A stretch of DNA of 64,000 bases from Alviniconcha marisindica. Taxonomy: Eukaryota; Mollusca; Gastropoda; Provannidae. The notes under the pieces were generated by a model. It had not been told where the DNA came from and ran no database searches. It saw only the letters and a list, made by a program, of their open reading frames with translations. Shown piece after piece: positions 21,164 through 33,224 of the stretch (the first letter of the stretch is position 1; each line of letters starts with the position of its first letter). The stretch covers positions 102,501 through 166,500 of the forward strand of contig JABMCL010000732.1 of assembly GCA_018857735.1 (NCBI GenBank), written 5' to 3'. The position numbers and the translations under genes were made by a program.

Positions 21164-21262
21164 ATTTGAGTGGTAACAACTCATCCCTTTTTATACCACG
21201 TACGCCAGTCCTGAAAGCGCTTGGACGTCTACCAAACAGACGGCCATTGCAGCAGATGCAAG

Positions 21263-21264
<2 letters not shown>

Positions 21265-21304
<40 letters not shown>
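21265..21304. repeat. (GT)n microsatellite
   Basis: About 40 bp of GT immediately before the 36-bp array. Confidence 0.95.
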
Positions 21305-21306
<2 letters not shown>

Positions 21307-22215
21307 CAAGCGGTCCCTCTGTCTTGTGCTTGGGGCGGTCTGTAATCAGTCTCTCTGTATTGTGCCTGGGGCGGTCTGTAACCAGCGATCCCTCTGTGCT
21401 GTCCCTGGGGCGGTCTGTAACCAGTCCCTCTATGTTGTGCCTGGGGCGGTCTGTAACCAGTCTCTCTGTATTGTGCCTGGGACGGTCTGTAACCAGTCTC
21501 TCTGTGTTTTGCCTGGGGCGGTCTGTGACTAGTCTCTCTGTGTTGTGCCTGGGGCGGTCTGTAACCAGTCTCTCTGCGTTGTGCCTGGGGCGGTCTGTAA
21601 CCAGTCCCTCTGCGTTGTGCCGTTGTGCCTGGGGCGGTCTGTAACAGTCTCTCTGTGTTGTGCCTGGGGTGGTCTGTAACCAGTCTCTCTGTGTTGTGCC
21701 TGGGGCGGTCTGTAACCAGTCCCTCTGTGTTGTGCCTGGGGCGGTCTGTAACCAGTCCCTCTGTACTGTGCCCGGGGCGGTCTGTAACCAGCCCCTCTGT
21801 GTTGTGCCTGGGGCTGTCTGTAACCAGTCCCTCTGTACTGTGTCTGGGGCGGTCTGTAACCAGTCCCTGTGTGTTGTGCCTGGGGCGGTCTGTAACCAGT
21901 CCCTGTGTGTTGTGCCTGGGGCGGTCTGTAACCAGTCCCTCTGTGTTGTGCCTGGGGCGGTCTGTAACTAGTCTCTCTGTGCTGTGCCTGGGGCGGTCGG
22001 TAAACAGTCCCTCTGTACTGTGCCTGGGGCGGTCTGTAACCAGTCCCTCTGTACTGTGCCTGGGGCGGTCTGTAACCAGTCTCTCTGTGTTGTTCCTGGT
22101 GCGGTCTGTAACCAGTCCCTCTGTGTTGTGCCTAGGGCGGTCTGTAACCAGTCTCTCTGTGTTGTGCCTGGGGCGGTCTGTAACCAGTCTCTCTGTGTTG
22201 TGCCTGGGGCGGTCT
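21305..22215. repeat. Minisatellite, 36-bp unit, about 25 copies
   Basis: The unit is GTCTGTAACCAGTCTCTCTG then TGTTGTGCCTGGGGCG. Because 36 is a multiple of three, frames stay open over hundreds of bases (for example the 225-codon frame from 21625), reading TSPSVLCLGRSV. There is no splice, start or family evidence for translation. One unit near 21610 has a 9-base internal duplication and another shows a 1-base loss, so no single frame spans the array. Confidence 0.95.
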
Positions 22216-22835
22216 GTGCATACACCACGCGTGAGGCAATATCCGGTACAGGAACAACCCCAGTATGTAAAATCAACGAGCCATTCTAAAACTAATCCTT
22301 AATTTCCGATTCTAGTTTTCACTTCTGCTAGACGTTAGACTAAACATGTTTCAGAGAGACTGTTAGTTCTTAATTATCAGAAACATCACAGCAGGCAGAC
22401 AAAGCAAGCACAGTGCGTAACAGTTCCTCGTAACATGATCAAGAAATAAAAGCAATGTCCGATCGTGACTATCGATCAGCGTCGTGGCGTTGGGTACACC
22501 GCTGTCGAGTGCTGGACCGGTGTGCCTGGCGACTTGTTCTCCCCTAAATGTCCTTACTCGTGACCTTGAGGCGGAAATAGGCCGCCAAACAAGAACACAA
22601 ATCTCGCGATGCAAAATGGCGCACGACACGACCAGAGAGTGTAGTCAATGTCATCGATCTGCTGGGGGTCCCGAGTGAGTTGGGTGGGGAGGGGGTGGGG
22701 GTGGGGGGGTTAGTGGAAGAATAGATGTCGAAGAAGAGGAAGAGCTTGTGATGGGGATGAAAGACGCATTCTTCAACCCGAATTAGCAACTAAATTGGAA
22801 TCCAGCGTGCACAGTTCTTCTCCTGTCCTTTCGTT
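22216..22835. other. Intergenic sequence, nothing recognised
   Basis: Apart from a G-rich patch at 22678-22710 there is no repeat, RNA or protein signal that I can name. Confidence 0.4.
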
Positions 22836-22839
22836 GGCC

Positions 22840-23610
22840 CTCTGCTCCCGTTGTGCACTGATCCGTCTGTTGCGCATACAGCTTGCCCCCGCCCCCCCCC
22901 CCCCCCCCTACCCCCCAACCTCATCCGTTGTGCACTGATCTGTCTGGCATTCAGCTTCTCCCCCACTGACGCTGGATGCCTGTTTCCGCCCAGCCTCCAT
23001 CACCCTTCTTCCAGTCCCACTACCCCCCGCCCCCTTCCGTTGTGCACTGATCTGACTGTTGGGCATACAGCTTGCCCCCCCCCCCCCCCCCCCCCCCCCC
23101 CCGTTGTGCGCTGATCTGTCTGTTTGCCATGTAGCTTGCTCCCCAGATCTGATGTCTGTTTCCGCCCAGTCTTCCTCACCCACCTTCCAGTTCACTACCC
23201 CCCACTCCTTCCCGCCCCCATTTGTTGTGCACTGATCTGTTCGGCATACAGCTTGTCCCCTAGCCTGATGTCTGTTTTCACCCAGTCCTCCTCACATCCC
23301 TTCCAGTCCCAGTAACCCCGCTCCCTTGCTCCTCATCCGTTGTGCACTGATCTGTTTGGCATTCAGCTTGTCCCCCACTGACGTCGGATGCCCGTTTCCG
23401 CCCAGCCTCAATCACTCTTCTTCCAGTCCTACTACCCCTGCCCCCTTCCGTTGTACATTGATCAGTCTGCTTGGCATACAGCTTGCCGCCCCCCACCCCC
23501 CCCTACCCCCACCCCCGACGCACACCTCGCCTGATATCTGTTTCATTCCACCCTCCTCACCCACCTTCCAGTCCCACTACCCCCCCCCCCCCCCCCCCCA
23601 CCCCCCTCGC
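22840..23610. repeat. Degenerate minisatellite, about 100-130-bp unit, about 6-7 copies, with poly-C tracts
   Basis: Repeated motifs in order are CCGTTGTGCACTGATCTGTC, GGCATACAGCTTG, CTGATGTCTGTTTCCGCCCA and CACCTTCCAGTCCCACTACC, followed by poly-C of variable length (for example 23077-23102). Confidence 0.85.
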
Positions 23611-23882
23611 CCGGGGCGAAATCTTATCGGTTTATCTGGGGAAAAGACCGTGAGCCTGGAAGCCATTTATTTCAATAGGGCCATAAATTGACAGCTATGC
23701 ATTTTTCTCACTTCTTTTCATTTACTCAGTGGTTGGTTTCGTTTTTGTGTTTGCTGTCACACGAGTATGTAGCTTACACTGTATACATGCATAGTCTTCG
23801 GATGTACTGAATAATTCTATTAACAACATTGCAGTTTACAAATATCATATGTTGTCATCATCATCATCATTATTATCTCCTT

Positions 23883-23892
23883 CTTCTTCTTT

Positions 23893-23967
<75 letters not shown>
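23883..23967. repeat. (CT)n microsatellite
   Basis: About 80 bp of CT with single GT interruptions. Confidence 0.95.
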
Positions 23968-23968
<1 letters not shown>

Positions 23969-24560
23969 GGTCATATGAATTGATCGGTGTTCTACTGCCT
24001 TATTTACTGCTTGTATGCTCATAATGCGTAACACTGAGTGATGTAAGCCTGTGTCACGTGCATCTGGCGCTGTGAACACGCTATGTTTCGTGTGGAAATT
24101 CTCATGTATAACGTTTCATTCATGCTTATATGTATATAAATAATGCCTGTAATTTGATATCTACTCATCAGTAGTTTAGCAAGGACTAGTTGTTAGGTTT
24201 TTGACTGAACCTAAACTACAATCCTTGTAAAATAAAGTTTTCGATTTCGAGTTCTCTCTCTCTCTCTCTCTCCTGGTCATATGAATTGATCAGATGTTCT
24301 ACTGCCTTATTTACTGGTTGTATGCTCATAATGTGTAATAGTGATGTAAGCATGTGTGCATCAGGTACTGTGAACACGCTATGTTTTTTTTTGGAAATCC
24401 TCATGTATAACGTTTCATTCATTCATTCATGCCTATATGTATATAAATGATGCCTGTAATTTCATATTTATTCATCAGTAGCTTAGCAAGGACTAGTTGT
24501 TAGACATGTTTTTGACTGAACCTAAACTATAATCCTTGTAAAATCAAGTTTTCGAGTTCG
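23968..24560 (+). mobile_element. Tandem pair of LINE-like 3' tails, about 290 bp each
   Basis: Two copies (about 23968-24252 and 24272-24560) start CCTGGTCATATGAATTGATC and end CCTTGTAAAATAAAGTTTTC then GAGTT, with a polyadenylation signal and short terminal repeats (TCGATTTCGAG). Each is preceded by a CT run. They look like 3' ends of one retroelement family, duplicated in tandem together with the CT run. Confidence 0.55.
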
Positions 24561-24561
24561 A

Positions 24562-24737
24562 GTCCCCCCCCCCCTCCCCCCCCCCCCCCCCCCCCCACGA
24601 GCCACTGGCGGCAATTCTTCAATGATTGACGATGTGGATGTACCAATACGTATTCTACAAATATTCTTCCGTCTCCCCTCCTCCTCCCCCCCCCCCCCCA
24701 CTCCACACACATACACTCACACTGATTTTTTTTTCTT

Positions 24738-24820
<83 letters not shown>

Positions 24821-24825
24821 CACAA
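24562..24825. repeat. Poly-C and (CA)n/(CT)n tracts
   Basis: C runs at 24564-24597 and 24680-24699, and a CA block at 24750-24822. The flanks share GCCACTGACGGCAGCTCTTC-like sequence (24602 and 24837), so a segment including the microsatellite has been duplicated. Confidence 0.9.
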
Positions 24826-25760
24826 GCGTGAGCGCGCCACTGACGGCAGCTCTTCAATGATGGACGATCTGAATGTGCCACGAGTATGTATCATGGCTAC
24901 AACACGGCGGACAATGACTTCAAGTCACAGACCGTCTTCGGTGCGTCTTTTCTGTAAACCCTGGGTCATCGACGTGTCGCTTGCAAAAACACGAGAATCT
25001 CCTCAACCAAAATGAATGCTCAACAATGATTTATAATGACCAGAGATGGTCAATGACCGCTGACTACATGATGATAGCCATCCTGACCTTCCACGGCCTC
25101 CGCAAGAGCAGCAGGCCTACATCGTCCAATCCATGGCGTCCTGGTCACGTGACTCCCGGATGGGGCGGTCTGTAACGAGGGATGGAGGAGGCGCTGCTGC
25201 ACACCGAGTATGACGTCAGCTTCACCGTCACCTGAAACGCTGGCCTCCACAATGTCTCGCTGCACAGGAAATTGCTGCCACGACAACAGCTAATGAACTC
25301 TGTCCTTCTTCCACCTCTCCGGTAACTGCGGGGTCTTTTTCTTCGCTATAATATATTTGTGACACTAGCGTGTGGAAACCTGTCAGCCTGACGGCAAAGG
25401 CAGCTGACACAGAAAGATTATAGCCGCTGAAAGTGATTGTTATTGCGAGCTGCGTACAGCACTACAGCAGCTGTTCGTTCTCTCACTCGTGTCTCGTTAT
25501 AAACTGAACAAAACAAGATAGCCTCGTTTCCAATCAGCCAACAAAAAATTAATGGAGTTATTGCAGCTCCCGAAACGCCAAGCGTAGGCCTATAACGAGG
25601 GACACAACAACAGAAAACTACATCGGGTACAATACTTACCACCAGGCATGCGAGCAAATTATACAACCAGAGACAGTAGTAGACGATTGATACAAGGTAG
25701 GTAAACCTCACCACGGTCACACGTTAATAAAATTGTTTCGATCCGTACGGGCCAAAGTAA
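24826..25760. other. Intergenic sequence, no gene supported
   Basis: Several frames of 40-60 codons are open but lack splice-consistent partners or a clear family match. 25158-25175 repeats GGGGCGGTCTGTAAC, the core of the 36-bp array at 21305, as a single copy. Confidence 0.4.
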
Positions 25761-25900
<140 letters not shown>

Positions 25901-26269
25901 GCTTCGGCGAATCCCAATCAGCTGCTTGCAGCACGTCATGGATAGCCTACTATTGTACTAATAAGTAAAACGTTTCAGTCTAAAGCTCAAAATCCATTAT
26001 GAGCGCACACATGCACACGGGCACACGCGCACGCGAGTACACTACAGACAATTTGCAAACAAGTTAAACAAGGAGCAGAGGCTTGCGGCGGAGGTAGAGA
26101 GCAGGGCGAGAGGAACATTATTAATGCATAGATCTACAAACCAGATTCCAAACTCGAGTAAGAAGCATGACTGATGAGTGAGTAGATAACCGCCGTGAAT
26201 AAAAGCATCACCGTCCTGTAGCCATGGAACGTATTGTCCGTACATGTCATGTACACTAGGTTGCCTAAT

Positions 26270-26603
26270 TTAAAACAACTGACGACCACTTCTGCTGCTC
26301 ATCTCCAAACGCGTCTGCCTCCATATCAGTACAACGTTAGTTCAGCTAAAGATTTTCTGATCTTTACTCTGATCTACACGACCTCCAGGCAACTTCGATC
26401 TTCCTCAGACAGCTGTACACTGTGCATTCCATCTATCAACACTAAGTTGTTCTTTCTCTTACATTGTTCCAACACACTGGAACATACTTCTAAACGAAAT
26501 TAGATTCTCTCAGTCAGCCTCTTCCTTTAAATCAGCACTAAAAACTCCCAGCATGATACTGATTGGTGGTGGTGGTGGTGGTGGTGGTGGTGGTGGTGGT
26601 GTG

Positions 26604-26651
<48 letters not shown>

Positions 26652-26693
26652 TGTGGTGTGTGTGGTGTGTGTGGTGTGGTGTGGTGTGTGGTG

Positions 26694-26724
<31 letters not shown>

Positions 26725-26769
26725 TGTGGTGTGGGTGTGGTGTGTGTGTGTGTTGTGTGTGGTGGCGGC

Positions 26770-26842
<73 letters not shown>

Positions 26843-26980
26843 TGATAAGTTATAATCATCTGTGATTCAGTGCGTTGGCCTTTGTGTGTTTGTCATTGTA
26901 AATGTTGTTAATACTGTAAGCAGGCTTGAGCTCGTGTGAGAAAGGGCGCTTTATAAATGTAAGTTATCATTATTATTATT
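26270..26980 (+). pseudogene. 3' end of an L2/CR1-like retrotransposon split by microsatellites
   Basis: The frame near 26309 reads RLPPYQYNVSSAKDF, RQLRSSSDSCTLCIPSINTK; after a frame change, THWNILLNEIRFSQSASSFK and SALKTPS follow. This matches the LPPYL...R-LRSS...L-P...FSY-AP-LWN-LP-IR...SFKS-LKT pattern of L2/CR1 C-termini. The 3' end GAGAAAGGGCGCTTTATAAA then TGTAAGTTATCATTATTATT is a typical tail of such elements. A GGT/GT block (26566-26835) sits where the stop codon and 3' UTR would be. It is a dead copy. Confidence 0.75.
26566..26835. repeat. (GGT)n and interrupted (GT)n microsatellites
   Basis: A GGT run of about 36 bp, then GT blocks broken by GGT and GGCGGC. All Cys-Val and His-Thr frames are artefacts. 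Confidence 0.97.
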
Positions 26981-26984
26981 TTCC

Positions 26985-28190
26985 CTTTAAAGGAGTTTTC
27001 GGTTTAACCTAAACAAGACGTGATAGCCTTGTCCATGTTAAGTAAAAGGACACACGGAAATTTTACTCTTGGCTGCACACGATGTAAAAAGGTCAACTAA
27101 TTTATACACACAGCCCACTAGTGTCACTGGCCAGTATTCAATACGTGCATTGTCTGCACCACCCATGTGTAAAACCACGCATCGCACTGTGAGTCATCAA
27201 CATACAACGGCAACAAAAACAGATCGTTTAAGCCTGTAGGAGATGGGCTATACCCAGCAGTGTGATTACAACGACTCGACAGCAACAGCTGGCACAGTCA
27301 CGGCAGTAACTGTAACAGGGGCGGTTTCTCTTGTCGTTCAACCACAAGCTATCAACTCTCTGGTCAGAACAAAACCGTAGCTTAACAGACACCGTTGCTG
27401 GCGTCACGCATCATCCCTTTTGAGTCCTCCTGCGCCTTCAGTGGCGGTCAGCTCCGCCGCCGCCTGACCATGTCACCTACAGGCGTTCAGTGCCAGGCGT
27501 AGTTTGCCAGTGTGGACAGGATCAATGATTGTACGGGGACAGGTGAAAAGATGCGTACCAGCTGCTTATCTCGTATATATACGACCTGACTCTTTTATCC
27601 GACTTTGTGTTCGGTGTAGCCCCCCTCCCCCCCCCTCCCCCACCCCCAAATACCCGCCCCACCCACAAATATGACGATGACAGAAGCTCCATGTGATGAA
27701 AAAAAGCGGGGGGACGGAGAGGGGAGAGGGGTCAAGTTGAAACTGTGAACGCCAGTTTTCCCCTCGGTTTCTTGACTCCGATCGCTTGATGACAATGCGG
27801 CCGACATCATGCCGACTTTGAAATCGAAACACCCATCCTGACCTCCAAACATACCCCCCTCCCCTACCCCCCCTAGCACCCCCCCCCCCCCCAACCACAC
27901 ACACACACACATGTATGTAACAGTGGCACCTACAGACACAGTGACACACTGTATTCCACACAAACATTCATACATAGACACATACACCTAGACAGGCCCT
28001 ACCCTGTGTGCTCTGCATGCTTACATACAAACGCACACACACATGCGTACAAACGTAGACAGCAGTGGCAATTATAATTATTCTTTTCAGGCGGTGCAGC
28101 AACAACAGGGAGCCATTTGTACGGAGCCATTGTTTCCGCTCTGTGAGCGGAAACAACATGCACTGAGAATTCCGATTCGTTGCGACTTGT
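26985..28190. other. Intergenic sequence, nothing coding recognised
   Basis: Mostly unique-looking sequence with C-rich patches at 27620-27655 and 27850-27892 and a short CA run at 27896-27911. No protein or RNA gene could be supported. Confidence 0.4.
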
Positions 28191-28199
28191 CAGCGGTCC

Positions 28200-29300
28200 A
28201 CGTGAGCCTTGCTGGAACAGGCCATTTGGCCAACACTCTGCTGCCTTGCTGGAACAGGCCATTTGGCCAACAGGCTACAGCCGTGCTGGAACAGGCCTTT
28301 GGCCAACATTCTGCTGCCTTGCTGGAACAGGCCATTTGGCCAACACTGCTGCCTTGCTGGAACAGGCCATTTGGCCAACAGGCTACAGCCGTGCTGGAAC
28401 AGGCCATTTGGCCAACAGCCTACAGCCGTGCTGGAACAGGCCATTTGGCCAACACTCTGCTACCTTGCAGGAACAGGCCATTGGGCCAACACTTTGCTGC
28501 CTTGCTGGAACAGGCCATTTGGCCAACACTCTGCTGCCTTGCTGGAACAGGCCATTTGGCCAACAGGCTACAGCCGTGCTGGAACAGGCCATTTGGCCAA
28601 CAGCCTACAGCCGTGGTGGAACAGGCCATTTGGCCAACAGGCTACAGCCTTGCGGGAACAGGCTATTTGGCCAACAGGCTACATATGTGCTAGAACAGGC
28701 CATTCGGCCAACAGGCTACAGCCGTGGTGGAACAGGCCATTCGGCCAACAGTCTACAGCCGTGCTGGAACAGGCCATTTGACCAACAGGCTACAGCCTTG
28801 CGGGAACAGGCCATTTCGCCAACAGCCTACAGCCGTGCTGGAACAAGCCATTTGGCCAACAGCCTACAGCCGAGCTGGAACAGGCCATTTGGCCAACAGG
28901 CTACAGCCTTGGGGAACAGGCCATTTGGCCAACAGGCTACAGATGTGCTAGAACAGGCCATTCGGCCAACAGCTACGCTGGTGGAACAGGCCATTCGGCC
29001 AACAGTCTACAGCCGTGCTGGAACAGGCCATTTGGCCAACAGGCTACAGCCTTGCGGGAACAGGCCATTTCGCCAACAGCCTACAGCCGTGCTGGAACAG
29101 GCCATTTGGCCAACAGGCTACAGCCGTGGTGGAACAGGCCATTTGGCCAACAGGCTACAGCCGTGCTGGAACAGGCCATTTGGCCAACGAGCTACAGCCA
29201 CGGAATAGGCCATTCGGCCAACAGTCTACAGCGGCGGTGGAACAGGCCATTTCGACAACAGTATACAGCCGAGCTGGAACAGGCCATTTGGCCAACACTT
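28200..29300. repeat. Minisatellite, 37-bp unit, about 29 copies
   Basis: The consensus is GCTGGAACAGGCCATTTGGC then CAACAGGCTACAGCCGT, with local loss of 2-3 bases in the second half. The core GGCCATTTGGCC is an inverted repeat (5-bp arms GGCCA/TGGCC), so every unit can fold. Three units make 111 bp, a multiple of three, which explains the overlapping long frames (up to 342 codons) in all three plus frames. Confidence 0.95.
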
Positions 29301-29349
29301 CACATTTCAACGCCCCCCATCAAAAAAGAGAGAAAACACCCCCACCCCA

Positions 29350-29355
29350 CACAAC

Positions 29356-29398
<43 letters not shown>

Positions 29399-29470
29399 AC
29401 ACACACCACACCACACACGGGTGTGCGGGTATGTGTGTGCGCGTGTGGGTGGGTGCGCGCGCGCGCACGC

Positions 29471-29550
<80 letters not shown>
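29350..29550. repeat. (CA)n, (GC)n and (GT)n microsatellites facing each other
   Basis: A CA block at 29363-29418, GCGC at 29456-29467, then GT blocks at 29474-29547. The CA and GT runs are complementary and could form a long hairpin around the GC centre. Confidence 0.95.
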
Positions 29551-29559
29551 CGCGTGTTT

Positions 29560-30060
29560 CCGTCAGAGCTCACTGGTAAGAAAATGCAGGATCAGTGGTC
29601 ACAAATCAGTAATTTCGTGCGAGGGAAGTAAACATATTTAAAACAAATATTATTTTTTTTAAATGGGGAGGACAGCTCGGCTATAGAAATGCTGGAGTTA
29701 GTCACTGACAGGTAAATACGACGGAAAGAAGAGAGCAAAACCTCCAAACGGTAAAACAGTCTAACAATGCTCACCCTTGGAGACGGAACTGTCCATTCTG
29801 AATCGGAGCCCCCTCTCAGCTAACACCCTACCCTGTCATACTGGCTTTTTCCTGTTTACTCCCATGGGCAAATTGGTTTGGTAAGAATAAAAGGTTTATA
29901 TGTATAGTGGCACCACATTTACAACAATTGTTAACATCACAATTTCGCAACAACAACAACAACAAAAAAGCACAAGGTTGATTTGAAACGCAAAGTGCAC
30001 TATCCATATATGTATAGCAACACAGTAATAAGACACACGAACCGCGCGCGCGCGCACGCG

Positions 30061-30102
<42 letters not shown>

Positions 30103-31370
30103 ACACACACTAACACACACACTAACACACACATACACATGTATATACTCGCGCGCGCGCAGACGTATTTCCCTGCCCTCCAAACGGACACCCGTACACA
30201 CAGTCGATCGCGCGCCCAATTCAGCTGAATCACAATTATAGAGCGGGTCAGTAAATGCAGTCTTGTAGCAAACTGAACAGCAATTAAAGCAGCCCATACA
30301 AATGTTTATCAGATTTCCATCACAGGATTGCGAGCATAATTATGCCCGAAAACTCAAAGGTTTTCCGTTATTTATGGAGCCCATCGTTTGTAAGCTTCAT
30401 CCAAGTTGTGCTTGTGCATGTTTTCACACCGCAATTTGATATGACGCACCGACCATTGAATTGTGGGCAAATTATGTATAGGCTAAATAAAATAAATATA
30501 TATGTAAAAATATTTTCAAAATCTAGCCATTCTCTTTGCCCCCCCCCCCCTCCCCCCTCCTTAAATTATTATCAGTATATAAAAAATGTTTTAACAAGTC
30601 ATCTTACCTGGTGCACGTTTTTCGGAGCGTGGGTCTGCTTGCCACAATGGCAATGCTCTCGATCCAAACGACACTGATTTTGTACTAGAAACTAGTTGTT
30701 TGCACGGAACTGGCTCTAACGTTTCCAGCTTTCACCTCAGCTGAACAAGCCTCGTGAAACAGTCTGTACTCGTCACTACACTTGCGGCACTTCTCTCTCT
30801 CTCTCTATCCATCTGTCGTCTGCTTCGGTGTCAAGTCACGCGGGCCGCGCGCCGTCTGCGTGCGCCGGTAGCGGAAACGGAGCTTGGCCTTGCGCCGTGG
30901 AGCCGTGTTATACAAGAGATCGAACGCACCACACATCACCAGTCGTACGGAAGCCGGTGCGGGATGGAGGCGAGACTGGACAACGACCGTCGGCCCTGGA
31001 CAGACGTTGGACAGCGGGATTGGGCATTTATAACGCTGTGGGGGGAAGACCGAAGAGGCTGGGGTTATACACTGTCCTGCCGATAGCGCCCCAGTTACGT
31101 CGCACAGTTGGTTCCAAAGTTTCACTCAGTTATTCCTCGCCCTTGTTCCTGCTGCACAGTGTCATTTCATATGCATGACCTTCTTCGGTGCTGTCAGTGA
31201 TAACAATCTAACGTACAACATTAAACGTGGCAACACAGTTCGCGATCCAACTGTCTCATGTCAACAGCAGATCTCCACCGTTTTCAGTCTATAGGGATTA
31301 GGTAGTATGCTATCTAGACCTTCGTCACGTCAGTGCAACAAATACACCACTGTCTCCAAAGACGTCATCC
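29560..31370. other. Intergenic sequence, nothing coding recognised
   Basis: Contains GC and CA repeats at 30041-30160 and a C run at 30540-30551. The G/C-rich stretch 30830-31080 has short frames only, with no recognisable domain or splice partner. Confidence 0.4.
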
Positions 31371-31374
<4 letters not shown>

Positions 31375-31404
<30 letters not shown>

Positions 31405-31430
31405 GAAAGAAAGAAAGAAAGAAAAGAAAA
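31375..31430. repeat. (CA)n and (GAAA)n microsatellites
   Basis: CA run 31375-31403 followed by AAAG tetranucleotides to about 31425. Confidence 0.95.
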
Positions 31431-31434
31431 AATA

Positions 31435-31815
31435 ACAGTTGTGGGTGTTTGTTGTTTGAATCTAGATTACGGCTGCAGCTCCCTTTCAGTCGGCAGGCAC
31501 CAAAAACACTTGTGGGTGCCTGTTGCTTGAATCTAGATCAATGCGACTCCATTTCGGTAGGCAAAAAACAAAACAAACAAAAAACTGACTGTCGTGGGCG
31601 TGTGTTGTTTGAATCTAGATCACTGCGACTCCCTTTTGGTAGGGAAAAAACAAAACAAAACAAAACTGACTGTCGTGGGTGGGTGTTGTTTGAATTTAGA
31701 TCACTGCAGCTCTCTTTCAGTCGGCAGGCACCGAAAACACTTGCGGGTGTGTGCTGCTTGAATCAGCCTAGATCGCTGCAACTCTCTTTCGGCGACAGGC
31801 TGTCAGAAGTATTTT
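31435..31815. repeat. Minisatellite, about 70-95-bp unit, 5 copies
   Basis: Units contain GTTGTTTGAATCTAGATCAC, TGCGACTCCCTTTCGGTAGG and an AAAACAAAAC stretch of variable length. The second and last units carry CAGGCACCAAAAACACTTG instead. Confidence 0.88.
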
Positions 31816-31829
31816 CTTTCAACACTTAA

Positions 31830-32560
31830 ACTGAAAAGATCTAGAACAACGCCTCCAAACGTCATATCTGCCCTTGTCATTCCTCTGTTCACGGGCTTTC
31901 GGCTGACGAACAGAGGACCGAGAAAGGAATTCTCCTGACTCTGTTTCAAGATTATTTCGGAGTCGATCATCTCAGACAGGCTCCATCTACCTCTCTCCTC
32001 CTGCTTCTACTGCAGACACCCGAGCGTTCAGAATACCATCATTCTACGCTAGGTCCAGTGGTCAAGCGCCCTTTGTCTTACCTGGCTCTATTTTCCTGGA
32101 ACCAAAGCAAATAAAAGAGTCTTTGCTGGAACCAACTTCCAGTTTCTGTTTGTTGTGCCTCTTCTCAGTCAGTGTCAGTCTCGTGCACCTTTGTATGTTT
32201 CTGTGCGCGCATCTCTCTCTCTCTCTCAATTCAATCTTTAGCGTCTTATGCGTAAAACTGATTTTCGCTCAGGGCTGTCTCACGTTAGGCACGCTAAACG
32301 CCCATTAAGTAGAACTATAATTATGGTAAGTGTGGTTGTCACTGAATAATTTAGCCACCGGTCGCTTTTTTGATTCCCTCGTGTATACTGACTTTTGTGT
32401 AAGGGACTCTGAGTCTGCGTGCAGTGACTTGTCTGTAAGAGAGGTAGTTAGTTACGTCTCGTCCTGAACCAGACAGTCAACACAGATCGAACCACACATT
32501 CAGTTACTTCATATCAGGTCACAAAGACACTTAATCGTAATCTGTCGAGAATCAGGCATA
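31830..32560. other. Intergenic sequence, nothing recognised
   Basis: No repeat or gene signal beyond a short CT run at 32213-32227. Confidence 0.4.
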
Positions 32561-32564
32561 AACT

Positions 32565-32771
32565 TTCCCCTCTAGGCCTTAGTCTTAGTGTGGTGGGTTC
32601 AGGCAAAACAACGTTTCCCTCTTGGCCTTAGTCTAAAAAAGGGCGATGTGTTCCGGACTGAAAGAAGGGGAATAAACCGTTCCCTTGTCGGCCTTAGTCT
32701 TAAGGTGGTGGGTTCAGCAACACACACACACACACACACACACACGCACGCACGCACGCACGCACGCGCGC

Positions 32772-32862
<91 letters not shown>

Positions 32863-32905
32863 AACATTCCCCTCTCGGCCCCAGTCGTGGTGGTGGGCTC
32901 AGTGT
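32565..32905. repeat. Minisatellite interrupted by (CA)n
   Basis: Four diverged units with TTCCCTCTTGGCCTTAGTCT and GGTGGGTTCAG motifs. The third unit contains a 140-bp CA/GCAC microsatellite (32720-32860) after its GGGTTCAGC. Confidence 0.85.
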
Positions 32906-33224
32906 CTAATGAATTCTTTCAAATAAAACGAGAAACTGAGGTCCCGTAGGCTGAAGAGCGTGCGCACGTTAAAGATCCCTTTTGACAGCTGGGGGGGGGG
33001 GGGGGGGAAGAGAAAGTCAAATGTCCAGGCAGAAATTCAGTTTTGCAGAGGCTGAACTTAGCAGGCTGTCGTCTCAGTTTTCATGTAACGAAAACATGAC
33101 CTGCTGTGTGTTACTCGTACCCTCCTCTACTTTGTTTTATTATGCCTACAGCAGTCCTGGTCACAAAGGGAGTCATCGCGTCACAGCTGTGCATTTTCCT
33201 GCTTCTGTTTCACTCGTTTGACTC

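Noticed and set aside
24890..25190. Possible glycosyltransferase-like exon (DLPRPPQEQQAYIVQSMAS)
   Set aside because: A faint resemblance to fucosyltransferase N-terminal motifs only; no catalytic motif, acceptor or donor fits and adjacent frames are closed. Too weak to annotate.
28180..29208. 342-codon open frame with a WNRPFGQ/GTGHLAN pattern
   Set aside because: It is produced by the 37-bp array (three units equal 111 bp); equivalent frames are open in the other two phases and on the minus strand, and there is no start or splice context.
30754..31178. G/C-rich open frames of 106-116 codons on both strands
   Set aside because: They overlap on opposite strands, show no recognisable domain and have no conserved splice partners; probably non-coding.
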